This document shows positions 28,413 to 37,345 of a DNA stretch of 64,000 nt, in pieces. The stretch spans positions 118,432 to 182,431 of the forward strand of contig MKTW01000018.1 of NCBI GenBank assembly GCA_001898405.1. The letters run 5' to 3'. Position 1 is the stretch's first letter. Each line of letters opens with the position of its first letter. The translations under genes and the position numbers were made by a program. This stretch comes from Sphingobacteriales bacterium 44-61. Its GTDB lineage: Bacteria > Bacteroidota > Bacteroidia > Chitinophagales > Chitinophagaceae. A model generated the notes under the pieces. That model saw only the letters and a program-made list of their open reading frames with translations. It ran no database searches and was not told where the DNA came from.

Positions 28413-30842
28413 TTATTTTGTAATCAAAGCCGCAGCAGTTATAAGCGCCGTTATCGCCGAAATAAAAATTCCAGCCTTACCCACATCAAATCCGTCTCTC
28501 TTTGGTTTCTGAGGAATAAAAATGTTCGACCCCGGTGTTATCTTGGGATAACTTCGGAATATCCCCAAAGGCCGTTTAATCTTCGCCGCACTCCCATTCG
28601 CATAAATCACAAATGCCCTTTTCTTGCTGCCCGCCGGCGTTGCTCCTCCTGCATCATCAATATAATCACCCATTGATTTCCCTTTCTCATACATAATATC
28701 CAGCGGTTTGAAAACCTCTCCACTAATACTGATTGTATTATTAATTCTTGGAATAATCAACTCATCACCTTCTTCCAACGTAATATCATCAGCACTGCCA
28801 GGATGTTTCAATACATAATCCAGGTTAATAGCTACTTCTGTTGTATTTTTTACCGCCATACCAGCGGCGGTTTTAGATGAGTCTTTTTTCACTGAAGCAA
28901 ACAATCGCTTTAATTCTGTTGTATCTGCAACTTCTTTTTTCTTGCGAACCAATTTGGCTCCAGCGATATTGGCAGTATACAACAAACCTCCCGCCCTCTG
29001 GATCAGCGAGCTCAACCGCTCTTCCCTGCTTTGTAAGGAATAAGTAGAAGGAGATAATACCTCACCTGTAACTTTCACACTGATCTGCTTCTGATAATGG
29101 GGGTCTTCCTTTATAGCAACAATATCAAAAGGCATCAGTGTTACATCCGCAGAATTGCTCGCCAGATCAAGCGAGTCGTTCACTCTTATGATCTCCACGA
29201 TATCACTTCCCGGTTGGGTAACATTCACATCCCGCTTACGCCTTGATATCTCAATTCCCCTTCCCGTTGCATCATCTGAAAAACCATCTGCTTTTAAAAT
29301 AAGTGACTTCAATGAAAGGCCTTCTTCATAACGGTAAGTTCCAGGTTTCCGCACAGCACCATTAATGGTAACTGTAACCGTATCTCTCAGGTCAAAAATG
29401 GAAGCCACATGCACACTATCTTCTTTTATCAGGTATAAACCATTATCCTGTCCTGAAAGGATCGGTTTCAGGTCAATCGCGATATATTGTTTTGTCAGAT
29501 CTGGTTTTGTACGAACAACAATTGCTCTTCCGTTGTATACATCTTCCCGCAATCCATGTGCTTTGTTTACCAATTGTTTCAGCGTCATCCCTTCTTCCAG
29601 TGCATAAGGGCCGGGTTTGAACACCGCTCCGCTGATACGGACCCTGTTCTGATAGCGGTTGATCACCGAGTCGATTAGAAACTCATCACCATTCTGCAGT
29701 TTGAAATATGCCAGGGAATCACCAGATACATCCACGATCCTTCTTTCATAACCCGTGATCCTTGAACCGGTGATCCTTCCTTTGAATGCCTGGCTTTTGA
29801 AGCCGCCGGCATATTCAAGAGCTTTTTCCAGTGTTTCTTCGGGCTTCAATTCAAAAATGCCAGTGCGGTTTATTTCTCCATTTAATGTTACCAGCAGGTT
29901 GGCAAAAGGAACCCTTATCACGTCATTATCTTCCAGGCGCACATTGGTCAGTTGGTTTCCCCTTACCAGGAAATCATACAGGTCGGCAGTCTCTATCACT
30001 TCATTATTACGGATCAGTTCAATTTTGCGGAAAGAACCATTTTCAGCTGGGCCACCGCTCACATAAAGTGCATTGAACAAAGTAGCCAAAGAAGGTAATG
30101 TATAAGTACCCGGTCGTTTGATCGCACCGATCAGTATCACCCTGATGCTCCGGATATTTCCCAATGTCAATTGCAGTTTGGTTTGGCCAGAGCTAAGACC
30201 AGGATAATACCTGGTCAGCCTGTTCTTCAATATAGAAGTAACGGCATCCACCGTCAACCCGCTTACATTGACCACGCCTGCATATTTCACATTGATCGTG
30301 CCTTCAGGACTTACCTTTAATGTTTGTTGGGAAATATTAGCACCATAAATGTTTAGCAGCAATTCATCATCCGGACCTATGGTATAATTTTTGGGAGTAG
30401 CCATGCGCAAATCAGGTTCAAAGCTCAGATTGGCATTGGCAAAGAGTTCAGATCCAAAAATCTTTGGACGCTTGCTGATGATATCCTCCAGCACCGCGTT
30501 CATGCTGTTCATGGTTTTTGAAACCTGGCGTGTACCATTGAGAGCCGGTCTTTCAGAATTTATCGCAGTCGAATCTGAAACAGGTAAAGAACCACTTTCC
30601 AGTTGTTCTATCCTTATTTTAAGTTCTTCCAATTCTGAAGCTGGCAACCCACGGCGCAATAACTCCGATTCCAGTTGTGCAGTGGTAATACCATTAGCTT
30701 TAGCCTGGCTCAAATATTGTTGTAACTGGCTATTAGAAATCTGGGATGCTTTTACCCCACTAAGATCAGAAGGGATTTGAGCCATTACAAAGGAACTGAT
30801 AACAGTAAGCAGGAGAAGGAGAAAGCCCTTATAAAAGTTCAT
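28413..30842 (-). CDS. Polysaccharide export outer membrane protein (Wza-like, multiple SLBB domains)
   Basis: Protein of 809 residues from ATG 30842, chosen because a signal peptide (FLLLLLTVISSFVMAQ) begins there; an ATG at 30863 adds seven residues. A coiled region precedes the polysaccharide export domain (NYTIGPDDELLLNIYG), which is followed by several repeats of the SLBB type (such as VILIGAIKRPGTYTLPSLAT and VTINGAVRKPGTYRYEEG). A hydrophobic helix ends the protein. It is about twice the length of E. coli Wza, normal for Bacteroidota. It forms the export channel through the periplasm and outer membrane, and is the first gene of the locus. Confidence 0.9.
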   Translation of the reverse strand: MNFYKGFLLLLLTVISSFVMAQIPSDLSGVKASQISNSQLQQYLSQAKANGITTAQLESELLRRGLPASELEELKIRIEQLESGSLPVSDSTAINSERPALNGTRQVSKTMNSMNAVLEDIISKRPKIFGSELFANANLSFEPDLRMATPKNYTIGPDDELLLNIYGANISQQTLKVSPEGTINVKYAGVVNVSGLTVDAVTSILKNRLTRYYPGLSSGQTKLQLTLGNIRSIRVILIGAIKRPGTYTLPSLATLFNALYVSGGPAENGSFRKIELIRNNEVIETADLYDFLVRGNQLTNVRLEDNDVIRVPFANLLVTLNGEINRTGIFELKPEETLEKALEYAGGFKSQAFKGRITGSRITGYERRIVDVSGDSLAYFKLQNGDEFLIDSVINRYQNRVRISGAVFKPGPYALEEGMTLKQLVNKAHGLREDVYNGRAIVVRTKPDLTKQYIAIDLKPILSGQDNGLYLIKEDSVHVASIFDLRDTVTVTINGAVRKPGTYRYEEGLSLKSLILKADGFSDDATGRGIEISRRKRDVNVTQPGSDIVEIIRVNDSLDLASNSADVTLMPFDIVAIKEDPHYQKQISVKVTGEVLSPSTYSLQSREERLSSLIQRAGGLLYTANIAGAKLVRKKKEVADTTELKRLFASVKKDSSKTAAGMAVKNTTEVAINLDYVLKHPGSADDITLEEGDELIIPRINNTISISGEVFKPLDIMYEKGKSMGDYIDDAGGATPAGSKKRAFVIYANGSAAKIKRPLGIFRSYPKITPGSNIFIPQKPKRDGFDVGKAGIFISAITALITAAALITK

Positions 30843-31551
30843 AGTTAGGTATTGGTTAGGCATCGTGTCAGAATACGTCGTTTAACGTGTATTTGGACAC
30901 GATATTGAATTGGTAAGTTTAATTTTAGTGAGATTTACCTGTACATGCCTTCCTGTACTGAGGTAAGAAATAAGATGGGAATACAAACTCCGGATGGAGC
31001 AGAACCTGGAAAATGTATGTTTGTGAATATTCATTGGATGTTCATAGGCCTTTATGAATTACCTGATATTGTATAGATGCAATAATCAGTTAATTGCATT
31101 ATTTCAAGGAATTATATTGTCATCAGTACAGTCCGGCACTAATAGAATAGTACTCTCGAACGGTATGGCAGCAATTCTTGAAAAGATCTAATTAGGAACA
31201 CTTAGAACCCACTAAGATTTTTCACCGCAAAATTACGACTTTCAATATTAGAAAATTCAGCTTCAAAAACGCTACCTGGCTGATTTTGATGATTTATTTC
31301 CACACTGACAACCAAAGTAATCGTTTACCCCTAGTTAACTGTGTTAAAATTTTTAAACCTTTTCACCAACACATATATCATTGAAAGTTAATATGCAAAC
31401 TTCCAATGAGGGTGGTCTCTTTCACCCTGTGTTCGATTTATACGGGAAATAATGAACGAAGCAATAGACCTGGAACCTCTGCACAGGCTGCTCCATTTTG
31501 GGAATACTCACATTAGCTCATTACCTGGCAGCTATAAGAAATACTGTTGTA
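30843..31551. other. Gene-free leader region upstream of the polysaccharide locus
   Basis: About 700 bp without a supported gene, between the exporter start and the end of the enoyl-CoA hydratase gene. It holds the inverted repeat at 30864-30901, a TAATTTTG -7 match on the minus strand (31228-31235, no clear -33 box, which would give a leader near 380 nt), a weak TGCAAT/ATTGCA pair near 31080-31100, and a 6-bp AGGGTG/CACCCT hairpin at 31409-31428 that may end the enoyl-CoA hydratase transcript. No upxY/nusG-like antiterminator gene is seen. Confidence 0.6.
30864..30901. repeat. Interrupted inverted repeat just upstream of the exporter gene
   Basis: Arms CGTGTC (30864-30869) and GACACG (30896-30901) pair, and inside them, across a 2-nt mismatch on each side, GAATAC-like and GTATT segments pair again. 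As RNA it would be a hairpin about 20 nt before the start codon. Operator or leader structure are both possible. Confidence 0.55.
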
Positions 31552-32322
31552 TCATTTTTTACGGAACCCGGCGATCGCCTTTTTGGAAAACTCCTTAACC
31601 ACCAGCCGTCCGCTGATAGCTGCCCGTTCCAGCAGCAGCTTATCCCAATCCTCTGTCCCTTTCCAATGGATCTTTTTGAGCTCAGCCATTGCTTCCGGGC
31701 TTGAATGCGCTAAGGTATAGGTGAGCCTGGCAATGGATTCATCCATGCCTTCTGTTGTAGGATGCAATTCTGCAAATAATCCCTTCCTTCTCGCCCAATC
31801 CCCATTTCTCCACATGGTAGCATCAATGGCCAGTTGGGAAAAAGCTGAAAGCCCGATCTTTCTTTCCACCGCCGGCCCCACCACAAACGGGCCGATACCA
31901 ATAGCAAGCTCACTCAGTTTCACTTCTGCGGCTTCAGTAGCGATCGCATAGTCCAGCGCAGCAACAATACCGACTCCTCCACCCACACATTTACCGTGGA
32001 CCCGGCCTACGATAATCTTGGGGCAGGTACGCATGGCATTGATCACGTGTGCAAACCCGCTGAAAAAATGCAAACCTTCTTCTGCGGTTTTGATAGCTGA
32101 TAGCTCATCAAAAGACGCGCCTGCACAAAAAGCATGTTCTCCCCCGGAACGCAACAACAGCACTTTCACTTCTGCTTCATTCCCTGCGCTATGGATGGCC
32201 TGGGCCAGCTGTTCCAGTATCTTTGCAGGCAATGCATTGCTTTGCGGATGGAAAAATTCTATTGTGGCAATTCCATTATGTAACTCGGTTCTTACATATG
32301 CTTCTTTGATATCTGTGCTCAT
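31552..32322 (-). CDS. Enoyl-CoA hydratase/isomerase family protein
   Basis: Protein of 256 residues with the crotonase fold: the oxyanion-hole segments GEHAFCAGASFDEL and HGKCVGGGVGIVAALDYAIA, and an active-site Glu in KLSELAIGIGP. Such enzymes hydrate or isomerise enoyl-CoA esters in the cytoplasm. It is encoded downstream of paaZ on the same strand with a 62-bp gap, so a role in phenylacetate breakdown (PaaF/PaaG type) is suggested by context only; other paa genes are not in the window. Confidence 0.85.
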   Translation of the reverse strand: MSTDIKEAYVRTELHNGIATIEFFHPQSNALPAKILEQLAQAIHSAGNEAEVKVLLLRSGGEHAFCAGASFDELSAIKTAEEGLHFFSGFAHVINAMRTCPKIIVGRVHGKCVGGGVGIVAALDYAIATEAAEVKLSELAIGIGPFVVGPAVERKIGLSAFSQLAIDATMWRNGDWARRKGLFAELHPTTEGMDESIARLTYTLAHSSPEAMAELKKIHWKGTEDWDKLLLERAAISGRLVVKEFSKKAIAGFRKK

Positions 32323-32384
32323 GAACTAAAGATATTTGGAAACAAAAATATTGAAAATAGTTCTCTTCCCATTGTCACCCCATC

Positions 32385-34433
32385 CTACCTTTTTTTTGCA
32401 ACCATGGTCAAAATGGTTGCCACCCCCACTACCGGTTCATCCGTTTCATCCAGTATTTCCACCAGCCATTTCACAATGCCCCTGGCTATATCCGTTTCAT
32501 CTTTTTTGTCCTGTGGCAATTTTTCCTTGCAGGTAAAACGTACATAAATAGTTGCTCCGGGATAAACAGGTTTGGTAAAACGCAGTTCATCAATTCCATA
32601 ATTGAGCAATACCGGGTTCTTTTCATAACTGTCGACAAATAATCCCGCTGCCGCACTCATAATAAAGTAACCATGTGCCACCTGCCGCTCAAACATGGTA
32701 CCGGTAAAATCAGTTTCCCGCAGGTGGGCATAAAAATGATCACCACTCAGGTCTGCAAAACTGTCTATATCTTCTGCTGTAATCAGTCTTTTAGGTGTGA
32801 TCAACTGGTCGCCCACCTGCAATTCCTCATAATATTTCCGGAATGGATGTTGCCCCGGATCTTTTCCTTTTGAATAAGGCTGGTACACGTTGGTGATAGC
32901 TGTGATCATCGTTGGCGAGCCCTGCAAAGCCACCCGCTGCATATAATGCTTTACCCCACGTAATCCACCCATTTCTTCGCCGCCGCCAGCGCGACCGGGA
33001 CCTCCATGCACCAGCAATGGCAGCGGAGAACCATGACCGGTGGATTCTTTCGCACAGGCTTCATTCAATACCAGTATCCTTCCATGATGTGTAGCTGCGC
33101 CAAGCACATATTGCCTCGCCAGTTTTTCATCGGCTGTTACAATGGAACTGCACAAACTTCCTTTTCCTTTTTTACTGAGCGCAACAGCTTCATCCATGCC
33201 GCGGTAAGGCATGATCGTGCTTACCGGTCCGAATGCTTCCACTTCATGTGCTGCAGTATTTTCAAAAGGCTTTTCATTCAGTAAAAGGAGTGGTGAGATG
33301 AACGCGCCTTTAGCGGCATCTGCATCCAGCACATTCACACTATCGAGCGAGCCATATATCAATTGGGAAGAGGCCAGCAGTTTCTGCACCTGCGCTTTTA
33401 CTTCTTCCCTTTGGGTTTCTCCTGCCAGGGAACCCATGCGCACTTTTTCATTGAGCGGGTTGCCGATCACTGTTTGCGAAAGGGAAGACGCTATCGCTTT
33501 CCATACATCTTCCATTTTATTTTCGGGTACAAAGATCCTGCGGATGGCCGTGCATTTTTGGCCAGCCTTGGCGGTCATTTCCTTTCTTATTTCCTTGATG
33601 AAAATATCCCATTCCGGCTTTCCCGGTTCCACATCTTCTCCCAGCACGATACAGTTCAATGAATCCGCTTCCATATTGAATGGTACCGATTCACTTAATA
33701 TTTTCGGATGCGAACGCAATTTTAATCCGGTGGAAGCGCTACCTGTAAACGTTACTACATCCTGCGAATTCACATGGTCCAATAAATCACCGGCGTTGCC
33801 GCAGATCAATTGCAGCGATCCTTCGGGCAATATCCCTGATTCAATGATCTCCCTTACCACGGCTTCTGTGAGATAGCAGGTTACGGTGGCCGGTTTCACC
33901 ACCGCCGGCATACCTGCCAGCAGGTTCACGGCAATTTTTTCCAGCATCCCCCACACAGGAAAATTAAACGCGTTGATATGAATGGCCACGCCTTCTTTTG
34001 GCACCAGTATATGCGTGCCCATAAAACTATTTTGCCTGCCGAGGTTATGTGCCTCACCATCCAGGCAAAAAGATTCATCGGGTAATTTGCGCCGCAGCGA
34101 AGCATTGGCAAATAAATTACCAATACCACCTTCAATATCTATCCAGCTATCGGCTTTGGTGGCACCGGTCTGATAACTGATCTTATAAAACTTATCGAGG
34201 TGCTTTTGCAAGTGAAGCGCCAGGGCTTTCAGCCGGTTTCCTCTTTCATGAAAACTGAGTTTCCGCAAGGCCGGGTTGCCTGTATTCCTTCCGTATTCTA
34301 GAATGCTTTTAAAATCCAGTCCCTTTGTAGAAGCCGTTCCGATCAGTTCTCCGTTCACTGCATTGTATAAGGATTGTCCTGCTCCGTCTCCGTTGATCCA
34401 TTTGCCGGTAATGTAATTTTGAAATTGGGTCAT
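32385..34433 (-). CDS. paaZ: Bifunctional phenylacetate pathway protein PaaZ (aldehyde dehydrogenase + enoyl-CoA hydratase)
   Basis: Protein of 682 residues from ATG 34433 (an in-frame TTG three codons upstream is less likely). Residues 1 to about 530 form an aldehyde dehydrogenase, with NMEADSLNCIVLGED and the catalytic Cys in AGQKCTAIRRIF. Residues about 545-682 are a MaoC-like hot-dog hydratase with SGDHFYAHLRETDF and VAHGYFIMSAAAG. This matches PaaZ, which opens the oxepin-CoA ring and oxidises the aldehyde product in aerobic phenylacetate degradation. The enoyl-CoA hydratase gene follows. The paaABCDE epoxidase genes are not in the window. Confidence 0.9.
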   Translation of the reverse strand: MTQFQNYITGKWINGDGAGQSLYNAVNGELIGTASTKGLDFKSILEYGRNTGNPALRKLSFHERGNRLKALALHLQKHLDKFYKISYQTGATKADSWIDIEGGIGNLFANASLRRKLPDESFCLDGEAHNLGRQNSFMGTHILVPKEGVAIHINAFNFPVWGMLEKIAVNLLAGMPAVVKPATVTCYLTEAVVREIIESGILPEGSLQLICGNAGDLLDHVNSQDVVTFTGSASTGLKLRSHPKILSESVPFNMEADSLNCIVLGEDVEPGKPEWDIFIKEIRKEMTAKAGQKCTAIRRIFVPENKMEDVWKAIASSLSQTVIGNPLNEKVRMGSLAGETQREEVKAQVQKLLASSQLIYGSLDSVNVLDADAAKGAFISPLLLLNEKPFENTAAHEVEAFGPVSTIMPYRGMDEAVALSKKGKGSLCSSIVTADEKLARQYVLGAATHHGRILVLNEACAKESTGHGSPLPLLVHGGPGRAGGGEEMGGLRGVKHYMQRVALQGSPTMITAITNVYQPYSKGKDPGQHPFRKYYEELQVGDQLITPKRLITAEDIDSFADLSGDHFYAHLRETDFTGTMFERQVAHGYFIMSAAAGLFVDSYEKNPVLLNYGIDELRFTKPVYPGATIYVRFTCKEKLPQDKKDETDIARGIVKWLVEILDETDEPVVGVATILTMVAKKR

Positions 34434-34510
34434 AGTATGCAAATTCGTTAGGGTTGCTAAATTAGTTCAAGTTGCTGTAATCATAATTTATAAGAAATAC
34501 CTGGCCAATG

Positions 34511-34637
34511 ATTTTCCCACCAAGACGACGAAGACCACAAAGAAATGTTGTTTGGCATTTTCCTTAATCTTGGCTTTACAAGTAAAATAACAAAGGGAAA
34601 TATTTCTTTGTGGTCTTCGTCGTCTTGGTGGGAAAAT
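34511..34637. repeat. 36-bp perfect inverted repeat with 55-bp spacer
   Basis: Arms 34511-34546 and 34602-34637 are exact reverse complements, rich in the period-3 pattern AAGACGACGAAG; the spacer is AT-rich. It lies between the divergent paaZ and lipoprotein genes. It could form a very stable RNA hairpin or cruciform and may be a mobile palindrome; no flanking duplication is evident. Confidence 0.9.
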
Positions 34638-34707
34638 TTGATTGAGTGGCTGAGTCTTTACCAATATCTCAGAAATGATGGTTAATTTGCATGTTCAATC
34701 AGTTAAT

Positions 34708-35154
34708 ATGAAAATCGCAGTTTTTCCTGTTATAGCCTTCAGCTTTTTCCTTCTCTCTTGCGGAAACCAGGAAGGAACACGCCCCCAGGCAAAAACCCTT
34801 TCCGACAGTTTGTTGCAGGATGTACTGCACGGACATGATATTGGCATGGCCAAAATGAGAAAGCTCACTCAACTGGAACAGCAGACCCAGCGCCTGGTTG
34901 ATTCGATCGGAAAACTTCCTGCTAAAGCACGCCAGGCATCTGCTCCTTACCTGCAAAAACTGGATTCTTTATCAAAAGAATTGCAGTATGCAGAATTTGC
35001 CATGAATAAATGGATGGAAGAATTTAAAGTGGATTCTGCCAATGATGATACGGAAAAACGTGTTAAGTATCTTGGCGAAGAAAAGGAGAAAGTAACAAAA
35101 GTGAAAGACGCTATTCTTTCTGTTCTTCAAAAAGCTGATTCACTGCTGAAATAA
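34708..35154 (+). CDS. Small coiled-coil lipoprotein of unknown function
   Basis: Protein of 148 residues from ATG 34708 with a lipoprotein signal peptide (hydrophobic VFPVIAFSFFLLSCGN, lipobox LLSC, acylated Cys near residue 19). The mature part is charged and mostly helical, with heptad-like runs (MAKMRKLTQLEQQTQRLVDS and later KVKDAILSVLQKADSLLK), suggesting a coiled coil. An upstream in-frame ATG at 34675 would place polar residues before the signal and is rejected. Its stop abuts that of the convergent DinB-like gene. No function is assigned. Confidence 0.75.
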   Translation: MKIAVFPVIAFSFFLLSCGNQEGTRPQAKTLSDSLLQDVLHGHDIGMAKMRKLTQLEQQTQRLVDSIGKLPAKARQASAPYLQKLDSLSKELQYAEFAMNKWMEEFKVDSANDDTEKRVKYLGEEKEKVTKVKDAILSVLQKADSLLK

Positions 35155-35634
35155 CTATGCATTCAGGGGCACTACACCAAACTGGCGGAGATGGTGAAGT
35201 GCATGTTTGTAAAGCAACTGCACATTCTGTTCAAAATTCAGGTCACCGTAAAAAGGATTGCGTGTAACAAGAGACTGATCATTTTCAAACACTTCAAAGA
35301 AATAGATCAGCTCTTCATGCAGTGCCCCGATAGCTGCCTGAAGGGTATTGAACCGTAATGGTGCCGGGTCTTCACCCAGCAGGGGGTTCTTCAATTCTTT
35401 TTTAAAGGGCTTATTGCTTACAAGGAATTCCTGCATTTTGAAAAGCTGCTCCGGCGGGGTCAGTATCACCGTGAATTTCGTTTTGCCGCTTGCTACCCTT
35501 ACAGCATCAATATTAAAATGCTCTACCATCTGCTGCACGCTCATCTTGCCCCATTTGGGTGGGGTGGCAGGATCCAACTGCTGCAGATACTTTATGAAAC
35601 GCGTACGAAGAAAGTTTTCCTTTTCAAAGTTCAT
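35155..35634 (-). CDS. DUF1569/DinB-like protein
   Basis: Protein of 159 residues resembling the DUF1569 branch of the DinB/YfiT helical-bundle superfamily. Signs are PPKWGKMSVQQMVEHFN with a conserved His near residue 41 and HALHHLRQFG at the C terminus, which together could form the usual three-His metal site. Members are cytoplasmic; some are thiol-dependent transferases but most are uncharacterised. The reaction is unknown. The stop codon lies right next to that of the convergent lipoprotein gene, with no space for a classical terminator between them. Confidence 0.68.
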   Translation of the reverse strand: MNFEKENFLRTRFIKYLQQLDPATPPKWGKMSVQQMVEHFNIDAVRVASGKTKFTVILTPPEQLFKMQEFLVSNKPFKKELKNPLLGEDPAPLRFNTLQAAIGALHEELIYFFEVFENDQSLVTRNPFYGDLNFEQNVQLLYKHALHHLRQFGVVPLNA

Positions 35635-35681
35635 TCGGCAAGTTTGAGAGCTGCAATTTTACAAAAACAAGGCAAATCAGC

Positions 35682-36260
35682 TTACCCTATTTTTTTATCA
35701 ATATGCAAAGCGAGGCTGGAAAATACATCGTCAATGCCACGCATGCCATCAATATGTACCACTTTTTTGAACTTTTCATAATGTGCCGCCACGGGCAGGG
35801 TTTCGTGTTTGTACACTTCCTGCCTTTTACGCTGGATGGATTCATCGGCATCATCGCTGCGGCCTGAGGTTTTGCCGCGGTTAACCAGGCGCTGTATCAA
35901 TTCGTCTTCATTTACGTCCAGGAAAAGGACAAGAGCAATAGAAGATTTTTTCAGTTCAAGTAGTTTATCCAGTGCTTCTGCCTGGGCTACCGTGCGGGGA
36001 AAACCGTCGAAAAGGAATCCGCGGGCAGCAGGATTTTCATCCAGGGCAGAACTGATCATACCAATCACCACTTCATCAGGGACAAGCTGGCCTTTGTCTA
36101 TAAATTGCTGGGCCTCAATTCCAAGTGGAGTCTTCAATTGACGCTCTTTTCTGAGCAGATCTCCTGTGGAGAGATGGATCAGGCCGTATTTTTCAACCAA
36201 TTTAGCCGACTGAGTGCCTTTTCCGCTACCAGGCGGACCAAATAAGATCAAATTAAACAT
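35682..36260 (-). CDS. adk: Adenylate kinase
   Basis: Protein of 192 residues from ATG 36260, which begins MFNLILFGPPGSGKGTQS with the P-loop in the usual place; a longer frame to 36302 would cover the -7 promoter element at 36286-36293 and is rejected. STGDLLR binds AMP, FDGFPRT is the conserved Asp-Arg segment, and the LID (NRGKTSGRSDD) is of the short type without the Cys4 zinc site. It balances AMP, ADP and ATP in the cytoplasm. It is transcribed on its own promoter and lies 47 bp from the DUF1569 gene. Confidence 0.93.
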   Translation of the reverse strand: MFNLILFGPPGSGKGTQSAKLVEKYGLIHLSTGDLLRKERQLKTPLGIEAQQFIDKGQLVPDEVVIGMISSALDENPAARGFLFDGFPRTVAQAEALDKLLELKKSSIALVLFLDVNEDELIQRLVNRGKTSGRSDDADESIQRKRQEVYKHETLPVAAHYEKFKKVVHIDGMRGIDDVFSSLALHIDKKIG

Positions 36261-36285
36261 ATTTATAATAAGCCTTAGTGAGCAA

Positions 36286-36293
36286 CAAATATA
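36286..36293 (-). promoter_or_regulatory. -7 promoter element of adk
   Basis: On the minus strand TATATTTG fits TAnnTTTG, 25 nt before the adk ATG. No -33 box at the usual distance is clear. Confidence 0.45.
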
Positions 36294-36492
36294 CGTGTAC
36301 ACGATAAAAAAACCGGGTTAACCGGCAAATTCATTGACCGTTTTCATATATATATTTTTAATTGTCTAAAGATCATACAGGTTTATCAGAAAATTTTCAT
36401 CGCTTCAGGTACGATAGTGCGAAAATTCAATAGCCCATTCCAACGAAATGTTAAGCTGGTACATTAGCAATACAACCCAAACAAGCTTACCG

Positions 36493-36500
36493 TAAATTTG
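36493..36500 (+). promoter_or_regulatory. -7 promoter element of msrB
   Basis: TAAATTTG fits TAnnTTTG and ends 13 nt before the msrB ATG. A -33 box is not evident. Confidence 0.45.
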
Positions 36501-36513
36501 TTAAACACATAGT

Positions 36514-37083
36514 ATGAGGTCGCTGACAAAAAATATCCTGGTACTCATTTTTGCGGGTCTGCTGCAACAGTGCAGCTATTCTCAATCCGGTACCAACCAT
36601 AATAAACCTGATAATATGGACTCAACAAAGAAAAATTCCGTTTACTCCCAAACAGATACGTCCAAAGTAGAATTAAGCGAAGCAGAATGGAAGAAGATCT
36701 TACCCGAAGACGTTTATAATATAGCCAGGCAAAAAGGCACTGAGCGTCCCTGGACCAGCAAATACGAGAGCCTTACTGACAAAGGAACTTACTATTGCGC
36801 AGCCTGCGGCAACCCCTTATTTAAAAGCGATACCAAATTCGAAAGCGGCTGCGGATGGCCCAGCTTTTACGAGCCCATCAGTAAAAGCAGCATCATTTAC
36901 ACACCCGACCACTCGCATGGCATGACAAGAACAGAAGTACAATGCGGCCGTTGCAAAGCCCACCTCGGCCACGTCTTTGATGATGGCCCTCCTCCTACAG
37001 GCTTACGGTATTGTATCAACGGAGTGGTACTGGATTTTGAAAAAGCCAAAGAGGCAGAAAAAAAATACAATCAAAAACAGTAA
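36514..37083 (+). CDS. msrB: Peptide-methionine (R)-S-oxide reductase, exported form
   Basis: Protein of 189 residues. An N-terminal hydrophobic segment (ILVLIFAGLLQQC) suggests export; the Cys is not in a good lipobox. The MsrB domain covers about residues 60-185: zinc ligands CAACG and CGRC, substrate loop SGCGWPSF, and the catalytic region GLRYCINGVVLDF with the reactive Cys. It repairs methionine-R-sulfoxide in oxidised envelope proteins. It stands alone between adk (divergent) and a hairpin terminator. Confidence 0.92.
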   Translation: MRSLTKNILVLIFAGLLQQCSYSQSGTNHNKPDNMDSTKKNSVYSQTDTSKVELSEAEWKKILPEDVYNIARQKGTERPWTSKYESLTDKGTYYCAACGNPLFKSDTKFESGCGWPSFYEPISKSSIIYTPDHSHGMTRTEVQCGRCKAHLGHVFDDGPPPTGLRYCINGVVLDFEKAKEAEKKYNQKQ

Positions 37084-37109
37084 TAACGTCAAACATATTA
37101 TGTTCTTTC

Positions 37110-37136
37110 AAATGCCTCCCACCAGGAGGCATTTTT
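37110..37136 (+). terminator. Rho-independent terminator after msrB
   Basis: A 10-bp stem AAATGCCTCC / GGAGGCATTT (37110-37119, 37125-37134) with a 5-nt loop is followed by T residues, 27 bp after the msrB stop. Confidence 0.85.
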
Positions 37137-37142
37137 ATGTCC

Positions 37143-37277
37143 AAACGACCCCTTCCCGTCCTTCCCGCCTTACCGGTAAAATAAAACAGGAAGTAAATTT
37201 TTCTTACCGGTAAGAAAAAAAGAAAACCTGTAAGTAAGTTTTACCGGTAAGGCGGGAAGGACGGGAAGGGGTCGTTT
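37143..37277. repeat. 135-bp nested palindrome
   Basis: Outer arms of 39 bp (37143-37181 and 37239-37277) are exact reverse complements. The centre holds a second perfect palindrome of 22 bp (37198-37219). The 10-bp palindrome TTACCGGTAA occurs three times: in each arm and at the centre. The element sits between the msrB terminator and the promoter of the aminotransferase gene. It may be a mobile palindrome, a cruciform-forming site or a transcription barrier. Confidence 0.93.
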
Positions 37278-37295
37278 TGATTAATTAATTCCTTG

Positions 37296-37303
37296 TATTT
37301 TTG
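37296..37303 (+). promoter_or_regulatory. -7 promoter element of the aminotransferase gene
   Basis: TATTTTTG fits TAnnTTTG, 42 nt before the ATG at 37346. A TTTG 16 nt upstream lies in the right arm of the palindrome and is closer than usual for a -33 box. Confidence 0.45.
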
Positions 37304-37345
37304 CGGGCGAAAACCTAACGGTCGTTAACCTTAAAATGTATGTGA

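Noticed and set aside
37120..37280. CRISPR-like repeat array suggested by three TTACCGGTAA copies
   Set aside because: The copies are parts of one nested palindrome, not regularly spaced direct repeats with unique spacers, and no cas genes are present.
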